From assembly GCA_003116995.1 (NCBI GenBank), contig BDSL01000001.1, positions 1,550,001-1,614,000 on the forward strand: a stretch of 64,000 bases of DNA, written 5' to 3'. Both the position numbers and the translations under genes were made by a program. Numbering within the stretch: position 1 is the first letter of the stretch; each line of letters begins with the position of its first letter. This document shows, piece after piece, positions 47,901-59,400 of this stretch. The notes under the pieces are model-generated. The model was not told the origin of the DNA, did not search any database, and worked only from the letters and a program-made list of their open reading frames with translations. This DNA is from Yamagishiella unicocca (Eukaryota; Chlorophyta; Chlorophyceae; Chlamydomonadales; Volvocaceae).

Positions 47901-50900
47901 AGGCCGACTGGCCGGCACATCGGTGCTTTCCGCAAGCTGCCGCCTACCCTCCTCCGGGTTCTCCGCAGCAGAAAGGATCCCCGCGATAACCGTCGTTGCT
48001 CCTCCGGCGGCCCCGCTATCCTCCTCAACCAAGTCCTCCAGCATGCATCTCCAAAGCATGCACCTTCAAAGCATGCATCTCCAAAGCATGCATCTCCAAA
48101 CGGCTGTCTTAAAACGTATTCTACACGGGTTTTACTTGCAACTCCTCAAATTGCCTCCCGTTGCCCTCCCCCGGACATCTCCCCTCAGGCGTTCAGAGCT
48201 TCCGCGATTTTCAGAACCACATGCGGCAGCTGCTTCGCGAGATCAAGGAGCGGGGGCCGCCAGCCCGCGGCGATACCGACATCGGCTCCCAGCTGTACCG
48301 GGTGCTGCAGACGGCAAGGCAGGAGGTGGACAAGGTCGCGGCGGTGAGCCAGCGCACCGGGCCGGGAAGGGCACCAAGAGAATGCGTTTGTGAGGCGGGG
48401 AGAATCGAAAGGATGGCCGTGCGGCACAGCGCGAGTGATGGGAGTTGGATGCAGTCTGAACGAAAACGCTACCGCTGCCGGCGCTTCCACAGGCCGACAG
48501 CAGCGGGCGGTGGCGGAAGGGTCCCGCCATCACGGACGAGCGCATCCTGTCTGAGGTGAGCACTGGTCGGGGTGTTGCGGTGCAAAGAGGCGCAGCGTGA
48601 GCCGCAGACGTGCCGCAGCTTAGGGGACTTGGGAGGTGCCCGGCGGGAGTGGTACAGGGAGGGCGGGCGGGCAGGGACGACACGCGGGGGATGCACTGCC
48701 GCCATCACCTAGTAAGCGGTGGCGGTCAAGAAAGGAGAAACGACGTTCGTGCATGGGACGCCGCAACGCGTCCTGTGTTGTGTGTCCCTGTCTGTTGGGC
48801 TATCCGCATGTAGCATGTGTACGACAATTGTACGGCACTTGCGAACACTACCTAACAGGCGCAGAGCGCTCTCCCAGCATCTCGAGAAGCCTTTGGCTGC
48901 TCGCCTGCTACAATTGGTGTCGGGACGCACGATAAACCGCTCGTACGGATAGGTGTTAACGTGCCAGCTGCATGGACGCAACCGGGCGTTAACCAGCAGC
49001 TCCTTCCGTTCGACTTACCCCGCTCTCGCGTAACCCGGATTTGGATCCATGCTGTGTCCAGATCGGGATCCTGTTCGTGGAGGGCTTCGAGACGACAGGT
49101 CACACGATCAGCTGGACCCTCTTCAACATCGCCACGACACCGGGTGAGCTGGTAATGGGCGTCGGGGTCGGCTGACTTCGGCCGGACAGCTTGTAACCCT
49201 TTTACGTGCATATCGCTACTGTGTCGCGGCATATCGTGGAACAGTGGGCACGAAATATGTTGTGCGTGGTAAATCGTGATCGTACCACTCAATTGGCAGA
49301 CACATTACCCTAACTGATTCAGTTACTGCTTATTAACAACGTTTTAGAAGGATGCTCGGGTCCAACCTGCCGCCTTCTGGTGACATGAAGCGGGCGACCG
49401 TACGCCCACACTCCACGTCACGTCAACTGCCTGGACACGCCCACGGCCAAGGCCGGCCGCATACACGGCCACGCCCACGAGCATCGTGGGGCGCCGCTGC
49501 CGCCATGGCCGCCGCCGCCAATCATCACCCAGCCGCACCCGCTGCCGCGCACCCCTTCCGTCGGTGTGCACCCCCAGGTGTCCAAGAGGCGGTCGCCGCC
49601 GAGCTGGCCTCCCTAGGGCTCCTGGTTCGCGGGCAGGACGAGGGCGGCCGCAGCGCTGCTCGCCCGCTGGAGCTGGACGACCTGAAGCGCATGCGCTACG
49701 TCACCGCGTGCGTCAAGGTGGGGCGGCCGGGTCGACGAGCGGGGTGGCGGCAGCGGCGGGGTGGCGGCAGCGGCGGGATGGCGGCAGCGGCGGGGTGGCG
49801 GCAGGACCGCACCACCGGGTGTGGCTCACCGGAGGCCGGTGCGCTGCTGGCCCTGCGGGGTGCCTGGCGAACATCGTGTCGACTGACGGGGTACTGCACG
49901 GGGTGTAGGGCTGGCTGGTGCTGGTTATTGGGTTGCTGGGTAGTGGCGCGCTCGCATTTGCCTTGCCCTGGCGTTGAGTGTGCAATCATATTCCATAGCC
50001 GGGTACGGGAGGTGGTCCGCATTATTGGGGCAACCCACGCAAGGGGCGGGGCCGCATCACGTGGTTTCGTGTTCTTTCCTGCCTCCTTCCTCGCTGGCAC
50101 TGTTTGGGGTCGCGAACTTGCCGTGACGCGACCCTCCTGCTGCTCCCCTCCTGCTGCTCCCCTCCGGCTGCTGCACCTTCGGCTGCTTCCCTCTTGCTGT
50201 TCTCCCACTTCTCCGCCCCCAGGAGGCGATGCGCATGTTCCCCGTGGTGTCGGTCATGGGCCGGTGAGTGGGATGGGTGGGTGGCCGCCCTCCCCGCTCC
50301 CGTGCCGCAAGCCCCGCCTCTGGTGCCGTACATCACAACGACCCCCTTGGCGCCGTACGGGTCGCGCGGTATCCACCTCCCCCGGCCGCCCTCCGCAGGA
50401 TCACGGAGCGCCCCACCCGTGTGGGCCCCTACCTGGTCCCCGCGGGCACCCCGGTTGGCATCCCGCTGTTCGCCATCCAGAACACCGTGCACAACTGGAA
50501 GGACCCGGAGGCGTTCAAGCCGGAGAGGTGGCTGGGTACGTGGGAGTTGCGGCGTGGGACAGCGTAGGAGTGGGATGGGGTGGAATGGAGCAGTCGTGGG
50601 GCACTGGGGACACGGCTCGTTGGGAGACATGGAGCGGTGGGTGGCGCATCGTGCGGGGGAAGGTGTGGCGGCGGCAGTCGCCCTACTTGGGCGAGCATGC
50701 GGTGGTTGACAGTATAGTAGTTGGTGTTTGACAGTGTAGTAGTTGGTGTACCGTACCCTATGTACGAAAACGTGCTGTACTGCGTCCACATCATTCCGGC
50801 CCCGCTTGCTCCTACGGCGCCTCCCGTGTGAGCCAGACAGCGCGGTGTCCTGCACGAGTTCATGATCGCTGCGCCAAACAGACGCCTGCAGCCAGGGACC

Positions 50901-51834
50901 CGCCTGCCGCGCCCTTCCGGCGCCGTTCTCCCAACAACCCTAATACTGCCCTTCCTCGCCGCCGCCCCCGCTGCTGCTGCCGTCCAGGCGTGCCTCTCGA
51001 GTCGTACGTCCTGGACATGCGCGCCAGGGAGGGGCTGCTCAACGGCGCCACTGCGCCCAAGCCTGCCGCCCCCGCGCCCGCCCCCGGCGGGCCTCTGGAC
51101 CACGACTCCGGCCGACCCTCCCCCCAGGCGCCCGGCCGCTGGGCCTCCGTTCACCACACACCCAGCGAGCCCTTGACCACATCTTCCGGCGCCACCGTCC
51201 GCAGCATCTCTGCCCGCATGCGGCCCCGCAGCCCCACCTCGTCGGAGGATGACGACGCGGACGACGAACCGCCGGGCGACGCCGGCCGCCGCAGCGGCAT
51301 CAGCTTCATGCCCTTCAGCGAGGGCCCCCGCAGCTGCGTGGGTCAATCGCTGGCCAAGCTGGAGGTGCTGACGGTGCTGGCGATGATCCTCGCTAACTTC
51401 CGGATCGAGCTGGCGGAGGAGGTGCGCGGGGGAGGGAAGCGGGGGCCCCCATTACACGACATGGGCGGGATTCCTGCACGAACATCGCTGCAGATTGCGT
51501 TGTGCTTCGGACGTCGGTCCGTTCGGCAGCTGCGCCTGCTCGTGACTCTGTGCATCGGTGCACACGAAAGTTGGCACCTGGGGACGGCACGGAGCCCTGA
51601 CGAGCCCTGTCGCCGCCGCGACGTGGTCGTCGTGCCAGCCACTCGATGCACTACTAAGTCACTCGTGCACCCCTGCTTGCCCAATTGTTGTGTATTGCGA
51701 CGATACAGATGGGTGGCCGGGAGGGGGTGCGCAAGCGGGAGAGCACGCACCTGACACTGCAGACCTGCGGCCTGCGGGGCATCCGCATGCACCTGCACCC
51801 GCGGGACCAGCAGCTGCAGGGGCCACCGCTGTAG
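44962..51834 (+). CDS. Cytochrome P450 with N-terminal secretory-type extension
   Basis: Thirteen exons: 44962-45779, 46161-46301, 46573-46821, 47150-47255, 47663-47819, 48189-48343, 48493-48555, 49062-49143, 49578-49717, 50223-50263, 50399-50535, 50988-51421 and 51709-51834. They total 2649 nt, 882 aa, in phase. P450 landmarks are VPGPWTHALPLLGNLLQLL, the I-helix oxygen-binding motif FVEGFETTGHT (~568-578), ExxR in EAMRMFP (E638/R641), the PERW motif (FKPERWL) and the heme loop FSEGPRSCVG with Cys813. Upstream of these, residues 1-25 look like a signal peptide (hydrophobic LLLLQLLLAAA core). About 225 Pro/Ala/Asp-rich residues follow, then a membrane segment near residues 250-270. A Pro/Ser/Asp-rich insert of ~110 residues sits between the PERW motif and the heme loop. 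All catalytic motifs are intact. The substrate and CYP family are not known to me. Confidence 0.9.
48039..48098 (+). repeat. 15-bp tandem repeat, 4 copies
   Basis: Four units of agcatgcatctccaa (the second has two changes) in the intron between P450 exons 5 and 6. The core gcatgc is palindromic. Confidence 0.95.
49741..49805 (+). repeat. 17-bp G-rich minisatellite
   Basis: Nearly four copies of ggggtggcggcagcggc in the intron after P450 exon 9. Confidence 0.93.
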
Positions 51835-52705
51835 GGCGAAGATGAAGGACTCCTCGTCAGCCGAGGCTGCATTGTAGACAAGACGGGGCGTGACGTGTGA
51901 GGGATGTAGCAGGGGCGTCGCAGGGACGGGAGTTGTTTCTTGTTAGCACTTGCCACATAGTGCTGTTGGTGGGGGTGCGCCGCCACGGGGCATACGTGGA
52001 GCACGTTCAAAATGAAGACTGCTGCGCGGCGCTTTGTCTCAAGGAATTTTAGGTATTACCAGGTTTCTATTGTTGTGTTATTTCATTGGTCTAGACGGCT
52101 CTTGTGTTGGGTCCTGGTGGTCAGGCGCGGGTAACCTCTGCATCGTGTTTACAATTTTTTGTACCAAACCATGCAGCGTTGTTAGCAGCCCTCTGCTCTA
52201 GGAGGGAGGGACGTAGCCCGACACGCGGGTCGGCGTACGACATGACACGCCCGGCCCAATGACCATCGACATTCTGTACATACTTGACATCCAGGACATC
52301 AACCCATTCGCGCTGTTGCGCAGGTATTAAATTGTACTGTAGCGAATAGCGAACAGTTAGTATTTTTGAGCACCGCGCGGTGCTGTTGCCATAAATTGGC
52401 GGCGCCCAGATGGCAAACAATGTCGCATTTTGCGTTTACAACGATTGTGGCGGATGCTTGTTGCCCAACAAAATAATTGCCATTACGTTGCGGCTGGTGC
52501 AGCATCATAGCATTTGCAGTGCTGCTTGACGTCAGGTTGACCATTACCGTGCAATTATTATGGAACGAGGTTTGGTACAAAGTTGACATTTCCCGACAAC
52601 CCCAATGTGGGATGCAGTGCCTCCCTTTCCCTCCACTTGTAAGGCAAACCACCGACGCCGGCGCCGCCACCTTGCCTTTCCTCTTTTTGCCCGCACGCCC
52701 GCGGG
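51835..52705. other. Convergent 3' intergenic region
   Basis: 870 bases between the stops of the P450 (+) and the F420-type oxidoreductase (-). It contains the minus-strand TGTAA at 52436-52440. No coding exon was recognised. Confidence 0.6.
52436..52440 (-). terminator. TGTAA poly(A) signal for the F420-type oxidoreductase gene
   Basis: TGTAA on the minus strand about 266 bases after the TAG stop at 52706. A second copy lies near 52148-52152. Confidence 0.55.
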
Positions 52706-54849
52706 CTACTTGCGAATGACCTGGAAGTGGAAGTCCCGGCCCCACTTCTCCGCAGTGCCAGCGCCCGGCACGCCCAGGTGGATCCAGAGCTCCGCAATGG
52801 CCTGATCGTTGGCCGGAACCCGGCAGGGAGCCAGGACCGGGGAGGTACCGGCACCGGGACCGGAGCGTGCGCTTCGCGATTAGTGATCGAGCCGTCCAGA
52901 CGGAAGCCACAACGCCGCGCGCAAGTACCCTCGGCGGTTTCCGAAAGTCCTGGCTGCTAGCTATGCCTGGTTTGTTCGCAATCTGCCGTACGCGGTTGTA
53001 CTCATACGACGGGGTGGCCAGAACTGCCTCCGCCCGCATCCTGCTGCCGCTCCCGTGTCGTCGCCGGCTCGCTACGGCCAAGACAGCACCAGTGCCACCC
53101 CACCCCACCCCATCACTAACATCATCCCATTGTCCCACCATCGCGTGTGCGCTGCGGCCCCGCCGCCGCGTGTGTACCACCCGCCGCCCCTCGTGTAGCG
53201 GTGCCGGCGCGGTGGTCCCAACTGCGGTCTCAACTGCGATCCCAGCTGCTCTTTCGGCCCCACCTCGAGGTTGCGGGCGTAGCGGATGGGCCCAACGTAC
53301 GCGGGCGCGAAGCCCACCGCCGCGATAACGTCCTCCACCATCTCCCGCCGCTCCGGTCCTCCCGCAAACATCATCGTCAGCTGTTGGCCGCTGATAGCGG
53401 AGCCGTCTCCGTGAGTCATCTGGTTGGCACCTGGGTGCGTGCCGGGAGGGGCGGCAGGAGGGTGCGTGCCGGCAGGGAGGATGGCGCCAGAGCGCTGCAG
53501 GCCAAGAAGCGGTCAACCGCGTCTTCGAGGCGAAGGTGAGGACGGAACGCCGGTGCGTGCACGTGCGTGCGCTCCGAAACTGCCATCACACAGCACCCAA
53601 AGGGCGGCCACCTTAGGCACCTTGGCGTGCGCCCAACCGCCGTTAAGCGGGCGGCAGTGGGGAAGCTACCGCTGTACCGGTGCGCAGGTCAGGAGGGTGC
53701 AGGTGGATTCAGGACCAGGGCAGCATGAAGGGACAACTGAGGGTTCGAGTGTTGTCCGATAGACGGCTTCACAGTTAGCCCCCTCCGCCGCCAGCCAAAG
53801 GCAACAGGGGGGAGATACGCAGCTGATAACCACCGACAGAGGCCGGTCGCCGCTGTCAGGCGAATGCATGCACCCGGAGTGATAGCGCGCACGGGCACGT
53901 CGCAACCCGGTCGGACGCCAACCAACCTACCTATGGTGTTGAATGCCTTGTAGACGACGGTGTCGGGAAGAGCGGCCGCCAGTACCTCACCGCCTGCGAC
54001 AGGGACCAGCCAAGACTGGAGAAGTGGCGAGTGGCTGAATTTTCGCGCCGGGTGACGAGCAAGGTGCAACTGGAACTTGTGACATGCAAGGCCATGGGAG
54101 GGGATCGGTACACGGGCAGGGGCGACGGCGCTGCACGAGCAATGCTGCGATGAAGCCTGAGGCTGTTGCCTTGTTGCGTCGCTGCCGGCGCGGGCAGCAG
54201 CTGCACCAGGCGGCACACGCTCCCTGGACTATATGGCCTGCCCCTCTGAAGTCGGGTTGACTCACGCACGCGCACCTGATTTACCCCGCCAGCGCACTTC
54301 TAGGCTAGGATAGCGGGATAAGGGGTTGGTGGCGTCGATGAGAACCTGAATGTGTTTGGCGAGTTGAAAGGGCGCAGAGATACACCACGGCACACGCTTT
54401 AAGCCTCCGTGTCCATGGGATGTTAAGCTGAAAATCATATTCCATGCTATTACCTTGCCACGGACCTCGGGGCCCAGGCCAGCGGCTATTTCCTTGATAC
54501 CAGCGTCGTCGTGCGAGCCTGCATGGGAGAGTTTTGGTACAGAGTGCGTGCATGCACCCCGGGAGACAATAGCACAAGTCACAAAAACGTCGACTTCCTG
54601 GTAGAGGGTATCCTAGTGCTGGCGCGCGTATGGCGGTTAGCTTGCCTTACCCGGAACTGCCAGAATGACCACATCGCTGGCCTTTATCGCCTCTGAAACG
54701 GTTAGGACTGACGTGTTACTTGATGTAGCTAGATCTGCATACTTTGCCGTGTCCCTGACGCCATACAAGACTGGATGCTTCCTAGCAATCATTTTGCCCA
54801 AAGTCGTTCCGACGTTGCCAGCTCCAACGATGCCAATCTTCCGCACCAT
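52706..54849 (-). CDS. F420-dependent-type NADP oxidoreductase-like protein
   Basis: Six exons, in coding order: 54651-54849, 54454-54518, 54276-54345, 53931-53993, 53264-53430 and 52706-52801. They give 660 nt, 219 aa, in phase. The ATG at 54849 opens directly into a Rossmann fold (KIGIVGAGNVGTTLGKM), followed by YGVRD and ASDVVILAVPG. Later motifs are VLIDATNPLS, SGGEVLAAALP, VVYKAFNTIG and the substrate-side GFAPAYVGPIRYARNLE. This matches the NADP oxidoreductase / coenzyme F420-dependent family (PF03807 type), which occurs widely in organisms that lack F420. The natural substrate is therefore unclear, and NADPH-linked reduction is inferred. There is no transit peptide, so it is probably cytosolic. 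Confidence 0.87.
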
Positions 54850-56493
54850 CTTTATCGGCACAAGAAATGAAGTGAGTAACAAATGGAAAGATGTGGTCTT
54901 GCGTTTGAACCTGCGCACCAACAGCAATAAGCCCATGTCCTCCGTACATGTACAATATTTCTCCAACCAGTACCCACGGCAGGTCAAGCAGCCACACAAG
55001 CTGGGCGTCGGCTGCCTTTTATTGTGCAGTGGATATAAATTTCTTACAAGTGTGCTTACGTAACAGCTCATTCAACCTATTGCATCTTTGCATGCCGGAA
55101 TTTCACGCTGTTCGCTCGTCATGCAAGCAGGCTTGTAGATTACAAAACAAGTATTTGCCAATAGGTTGCCCAAGTTCCCGCCCTGAAAGGCTGCCAGCCT
55201 TTGGGTGTCTCCCTGCGGCACTGAATTGTCTGCACTGCGATGGTCTTCACAGCTGTAAAAGTATTTTAGTAAAGCAAGATTTTTGGGGGCCCCTCAAGCG
55301 GCTATTGACCTACGGTTCATTTTTAGATAATCGGTTGATTAATAACAAGTGTGCTCAAGCTAATGGAGCAAGGGATATGGGCCATACATGAACGGCGGAA
55401 TAACCACCGCACGGACAGTGTCTCCCGCTGCGATTCAGTTCCTCCCTAATGAGCCATTTCATTGGCACGTGAGGCTATTCATGAGCTATATTATTAGGAA
55501 GAACTTCCCGAGGCTAGGTGGCTTTGCTCGTCATAAGGTACCACTAATAGCATAAGGCTAATAGCATACCTTACCGCCAGGTGTCCAGTGGAGCATGGTG
55601 GAGAATGGTGCATTTGATACTAACAACATGTTGAGTCCACCCTCATTGAGAACCCTACAGGGACACATTTGGGTGCCCCATGTCTTCCGGGTATCCCATA
55701 CAAACTCCCAGGTGCGTGGGGACGACAAAACACGACTGGACGACAGACTGGACATTACGGCATACCGTTGACTCACTCCCGTGACACAGGGTAGGCGTCA
55801 CAGGATTAACTCATAATTAATAAGATGTTACAGTGTCCGCAAGCATTAATGTTATTGTGAGCATTGGGTTTAGCTGTCGGTTGTCAGGGGATGTCAGGGA
55901 TGGCCCCACGGTAGCATCGAGGAGCAAGGAAGAGGTACAGATATCCGTTCAGGCGCCCCGCCAATTGATTTGGCTCGTTGTTTCGGGTGATTTGGGGGAG
56001 GTAGAGACACATCACGTAATCTCGTGGGCGCAAGTGAAGATTGGAGGCGATCACTGTCAATAAGGGGCAGTCCGTGCAAGTCCGCCCTCTTATAAAAACA
56101 CTGTTACCCATCGCAAGCATGACTTGCTATTAGGCGTGCAAGTGGACAACAGCACGTTGCCTGAAGCGTCTACTCGTTATACCGGCAGCATCAACATATT
56201 GTGTTAATACTTACAGACATTACATACCTTGTAACTTCTTATACCGCGACTGATCAGAATCGTAGGGCCCGGTGCCAATCATGCCAGTCCCAAGCCGTAC
56301 TGGTAAATCCACTTTTGCCTTCCTATGAGCTGATGCAGGACGTGATACGCTTGAAGCAAGTGTTATATGTATAGGAACTAGTACTCATGGGCACGCAGCT
56401 GCCAAACGGGGAGTTCGTTCATGTTATAACTCAACTGCTCCTTACGGCCTTTCCTTACTTGCCATAGTATTTTCATTGTCACCATATTTAACC
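54850..56493. promoter_or_regulatory. AT-rich divergent intergenic region
   Basis: 1.6 kb between divergent starts (oxidoreductase, minus; kinase, plus), visibly AT-richer than the flanking exons. It contains a small inverted repeat (taaggta 55534-55540 with tacctta 55567-55573) around a duplicated ctaatagcata. Otherwise nothing was recognised. Confidence 0.45.
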
Positions 56494-59400
56494 ATGAAGG
56501 CCGCGCTCAAGCGTTTGTTCGCCAAGGAAGGTTCAGAAAATCAGCCACCGAGTACACGTTTGTCGTCGCCAGCTAATCAGTCCACAGCGACATTAGCATC
56601 TTTGTCTCCATCAGTATCCGCACCCGTGGTACCTTTCCTCGAGAAGGCGCCGCAAGCACTATGTGCGGCGTCTGTGGACGGCGACCTGGCCACGTTGCCT
56701 TGTCCGCCAACAATCCTCATAGACGCATTGTCATCGTCTTCATCAACAACGATGTCTGCGGCTTGGCCGAGGACGCTCCGGAAAGCGCATACGCAGGGGC
56801 CTGCGGTCTCCATAGAGCACACTCTCGTCACGCCAGTCACGGAGCAGGGTGAAAGGGCTTCATGTGGGAGGATTTTAGCTGTTGGCCAGCGGCGCGGCTT
56901 AGTGGAGGCTCCCCTAGCACTCGAGGAGCTCCCATCGGTCGACCACTTAGCCGAGTCGGGATGGACTCGGGCGCTTACTGGCAATATAAAGTCCATTGCG
57001 CAAATACATTCTGACACGTATGGAAACCCGGGCGCCTCCTCACCGAACAGTCCATATCCCTCGCAACTCGACGCCATGCGGTCCAGCACGAATGGCGCGC
57101 GGCGCCGACACAGCTCGGCCATGGGCTACAGCGGCCTCGACTCGAATGCGGCAAAACTCGCCAGTGGCTCGCTGCCGCAACCCCAGCGCGGCCTCACCAT
57201 GACGACGTCGCTCGAAGACGATGACACCGGTTAGTGGGGTCCGTCTCGCCCGTACTAGCGGGCGAGCCCGACAGCGGGAAATCGCGCACGCCTTGATATT
57301 CTGACGCGCACGCAGCGTGGAGGGGGGGAGCGGGACGAACGCGTTGCGGCACCGCCTGCCACAACAGCGGGTGCGATAGTGGTACGGCTGGGGCTAGGCG
57401 GCCGGCCCCGCACGGGCCGCCCACACCGCGGTCGCTGTCAGCCTCGCCCAGACTGAGCTCTGCGGATGTTGCAGTAGGACTAGGACCGGCATCTAAGTCG
57501 CATTGAGGTGGGTGGCCGCCGTGCCTGCCTCCAAATCACGATCACGCCGAATGCCGTGTTGCTCAGGGGACGAGGACTTCGCCGCCGGCGCGCTGCCTAG
57601 CGTGCTTCCCGCGGCGTTGCTGTTGGAGGCCGCCAAGACGGGAACCAACTTGGAGGTCAACCTGGCGGCGGAGGTGGTGTTCGCGCCCGAGCCGCCGCTG
57701 GGGCGCGGCGTGTCGGGCACCGTGTTCAAAGCCACCTACAACGGGCAGCCGTGTGCCGTCAAGGTGCGTCTTCCCGCCGCGGACCTCGCAGTCTCCAGAC
57801 GGACGTGTGGAGGGGCAAGGGGCAGAGGGGGGGGGCCAGAGCATGCGGGAAGAACTGTTGGTCCGTTGACGAAGGGGTCGCGTCGTCTGGCCGGGAATGA
57901 GATGAGATGAGACGAGATGAGGAGCTGCTGAGTGGAACGGCTTTCGCCAAAGTAAGACCACTATTGCAGCGCTGCACCGGCCGCCTGATCTCCCCGAGCC
58001 TATGGCGCTAGCCGCCCAGCGCAGCCTGTAGCCGCTCACGGTGTGCCTTGCTCGCGGCGCACATGCAGCAGCTCGGTGCGTGCTGGGTAAGGGGCACTGG
58101 ACCCAAAACCCGCCCTCGCTCCGCGTCAGCCCCCCCTCCCCCCTCGCTCTCCTCTCTCCGCCGCCCCGCTAGATGCTCCCCCCGGACATGCTCTTCGGCT
58201 CGGGCAGCTCAGAGCTGCACACGTTCGTCCAGGAGGTGGTGGTGCTGGCCTCCATCCGCCACCCCAACATCGTGAACTTCCTGGGGGCCAGCCTGCAGCC
58301 GCCCAACGTGTTCGTCATCGCGGAGCTGTGCACGGTCTCGCTGGACGCCTGGGTGCACCAGGGCGCGGGCGGCGGACCCATGAGCTCCTGGCAGCGGCTC
58401 AAGGTGGCGCTGGATGTGGCCACGGGGCTACAGTACCTGCACGAGCGCCAGCCGGCCATTGTGCACCGGGGTGAGGCAATGAGTGGCCGGGGGTGGGGCG
58501 GTGCGCAGGAGTGTATACATTGACCGTTTAGCCGCAGGTGTGTGCTTGCGTATGTATCTCTGCACATGTGGGCGTGGGTGTGGGTGTTGTAGCGCGAATC
58601 GCACATATACAGTATTGCGTAATGTGTCGATTCGTGTGGAAACAACTTAGAACCGAACGCGGATAAATTCCCGGAGTAGTTGGTCGTTACAACCAACGAC
58701 GCCAGGAATGTGCGTTACCGCTGTAACGCGCCTGACCCCGCTGTAACGCGCCTGAACCGCGTTATGATCGAGAACTTGTGATAAGCACAAAACAGTCTTG
58801 TGCTGCAGAAGTTGAGCTGAAGAGTTACTTAAGTAACTCTAGGTCGAAGCCTATTCTGGCGGGCGCAGCCCGACAGAATGGTACGGAACCCGTAGAAGTC
58901 GCTTTCGCCCGTTTTGCAACAGGGATTGAAGGCCCTGACGGGGGACTGGGTTAGGCACAGATCCTAGAACCAGAAATTGAACAGACTCTCACGCCTCTGA
59001 AGCCCTGCTCTGGTGGGTCATTCCCGCCCTAAGGCATAATTCGCTCCCCGGTTCCCGGTCACTCCGTCAACAGTGGGTGTGGGTGTGGAAGTAGCCCTGC
59101 TGGGTGCCGTCAAGCGAGGAGTCCCGATCCCACGAGCTGCTGCCTAGGGTAGTGGCGTAGTGCACGGCGCGTACCTCATGTCCTTGCGGCCGACACGCCG
59201 CCCGCGATCCGCCACTCACCTCCGGCGCCGCGATCCGCCACTCACCTCCGGCACCGTGGGTCCACATCGGCACCGCACAGCGCCGCGCCTGCTTGGAGTC
59301 CGCCTCCCCTGCCAGTATCGTGTGTTTAGTTGCCTTCTTGTGTGTGCTGCCCCTTCGTAGACCTCAAGCCCGCTAACATCCTGATTGATGCCAATGGTAC

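Noticed and set aside
48039..48098. CRISPR-like array
   Set aside because: The repeats are directly adjacent 15-bp units without spacers, inside an intron of a nuclear gene: a minisatellite.
58860..59050. Possible rRNA or transposon fragment in kinase intron 3
   Set aside because: I could not match it to any conserved rRNA core or transposase, so only the repeats and hairpins are reported.
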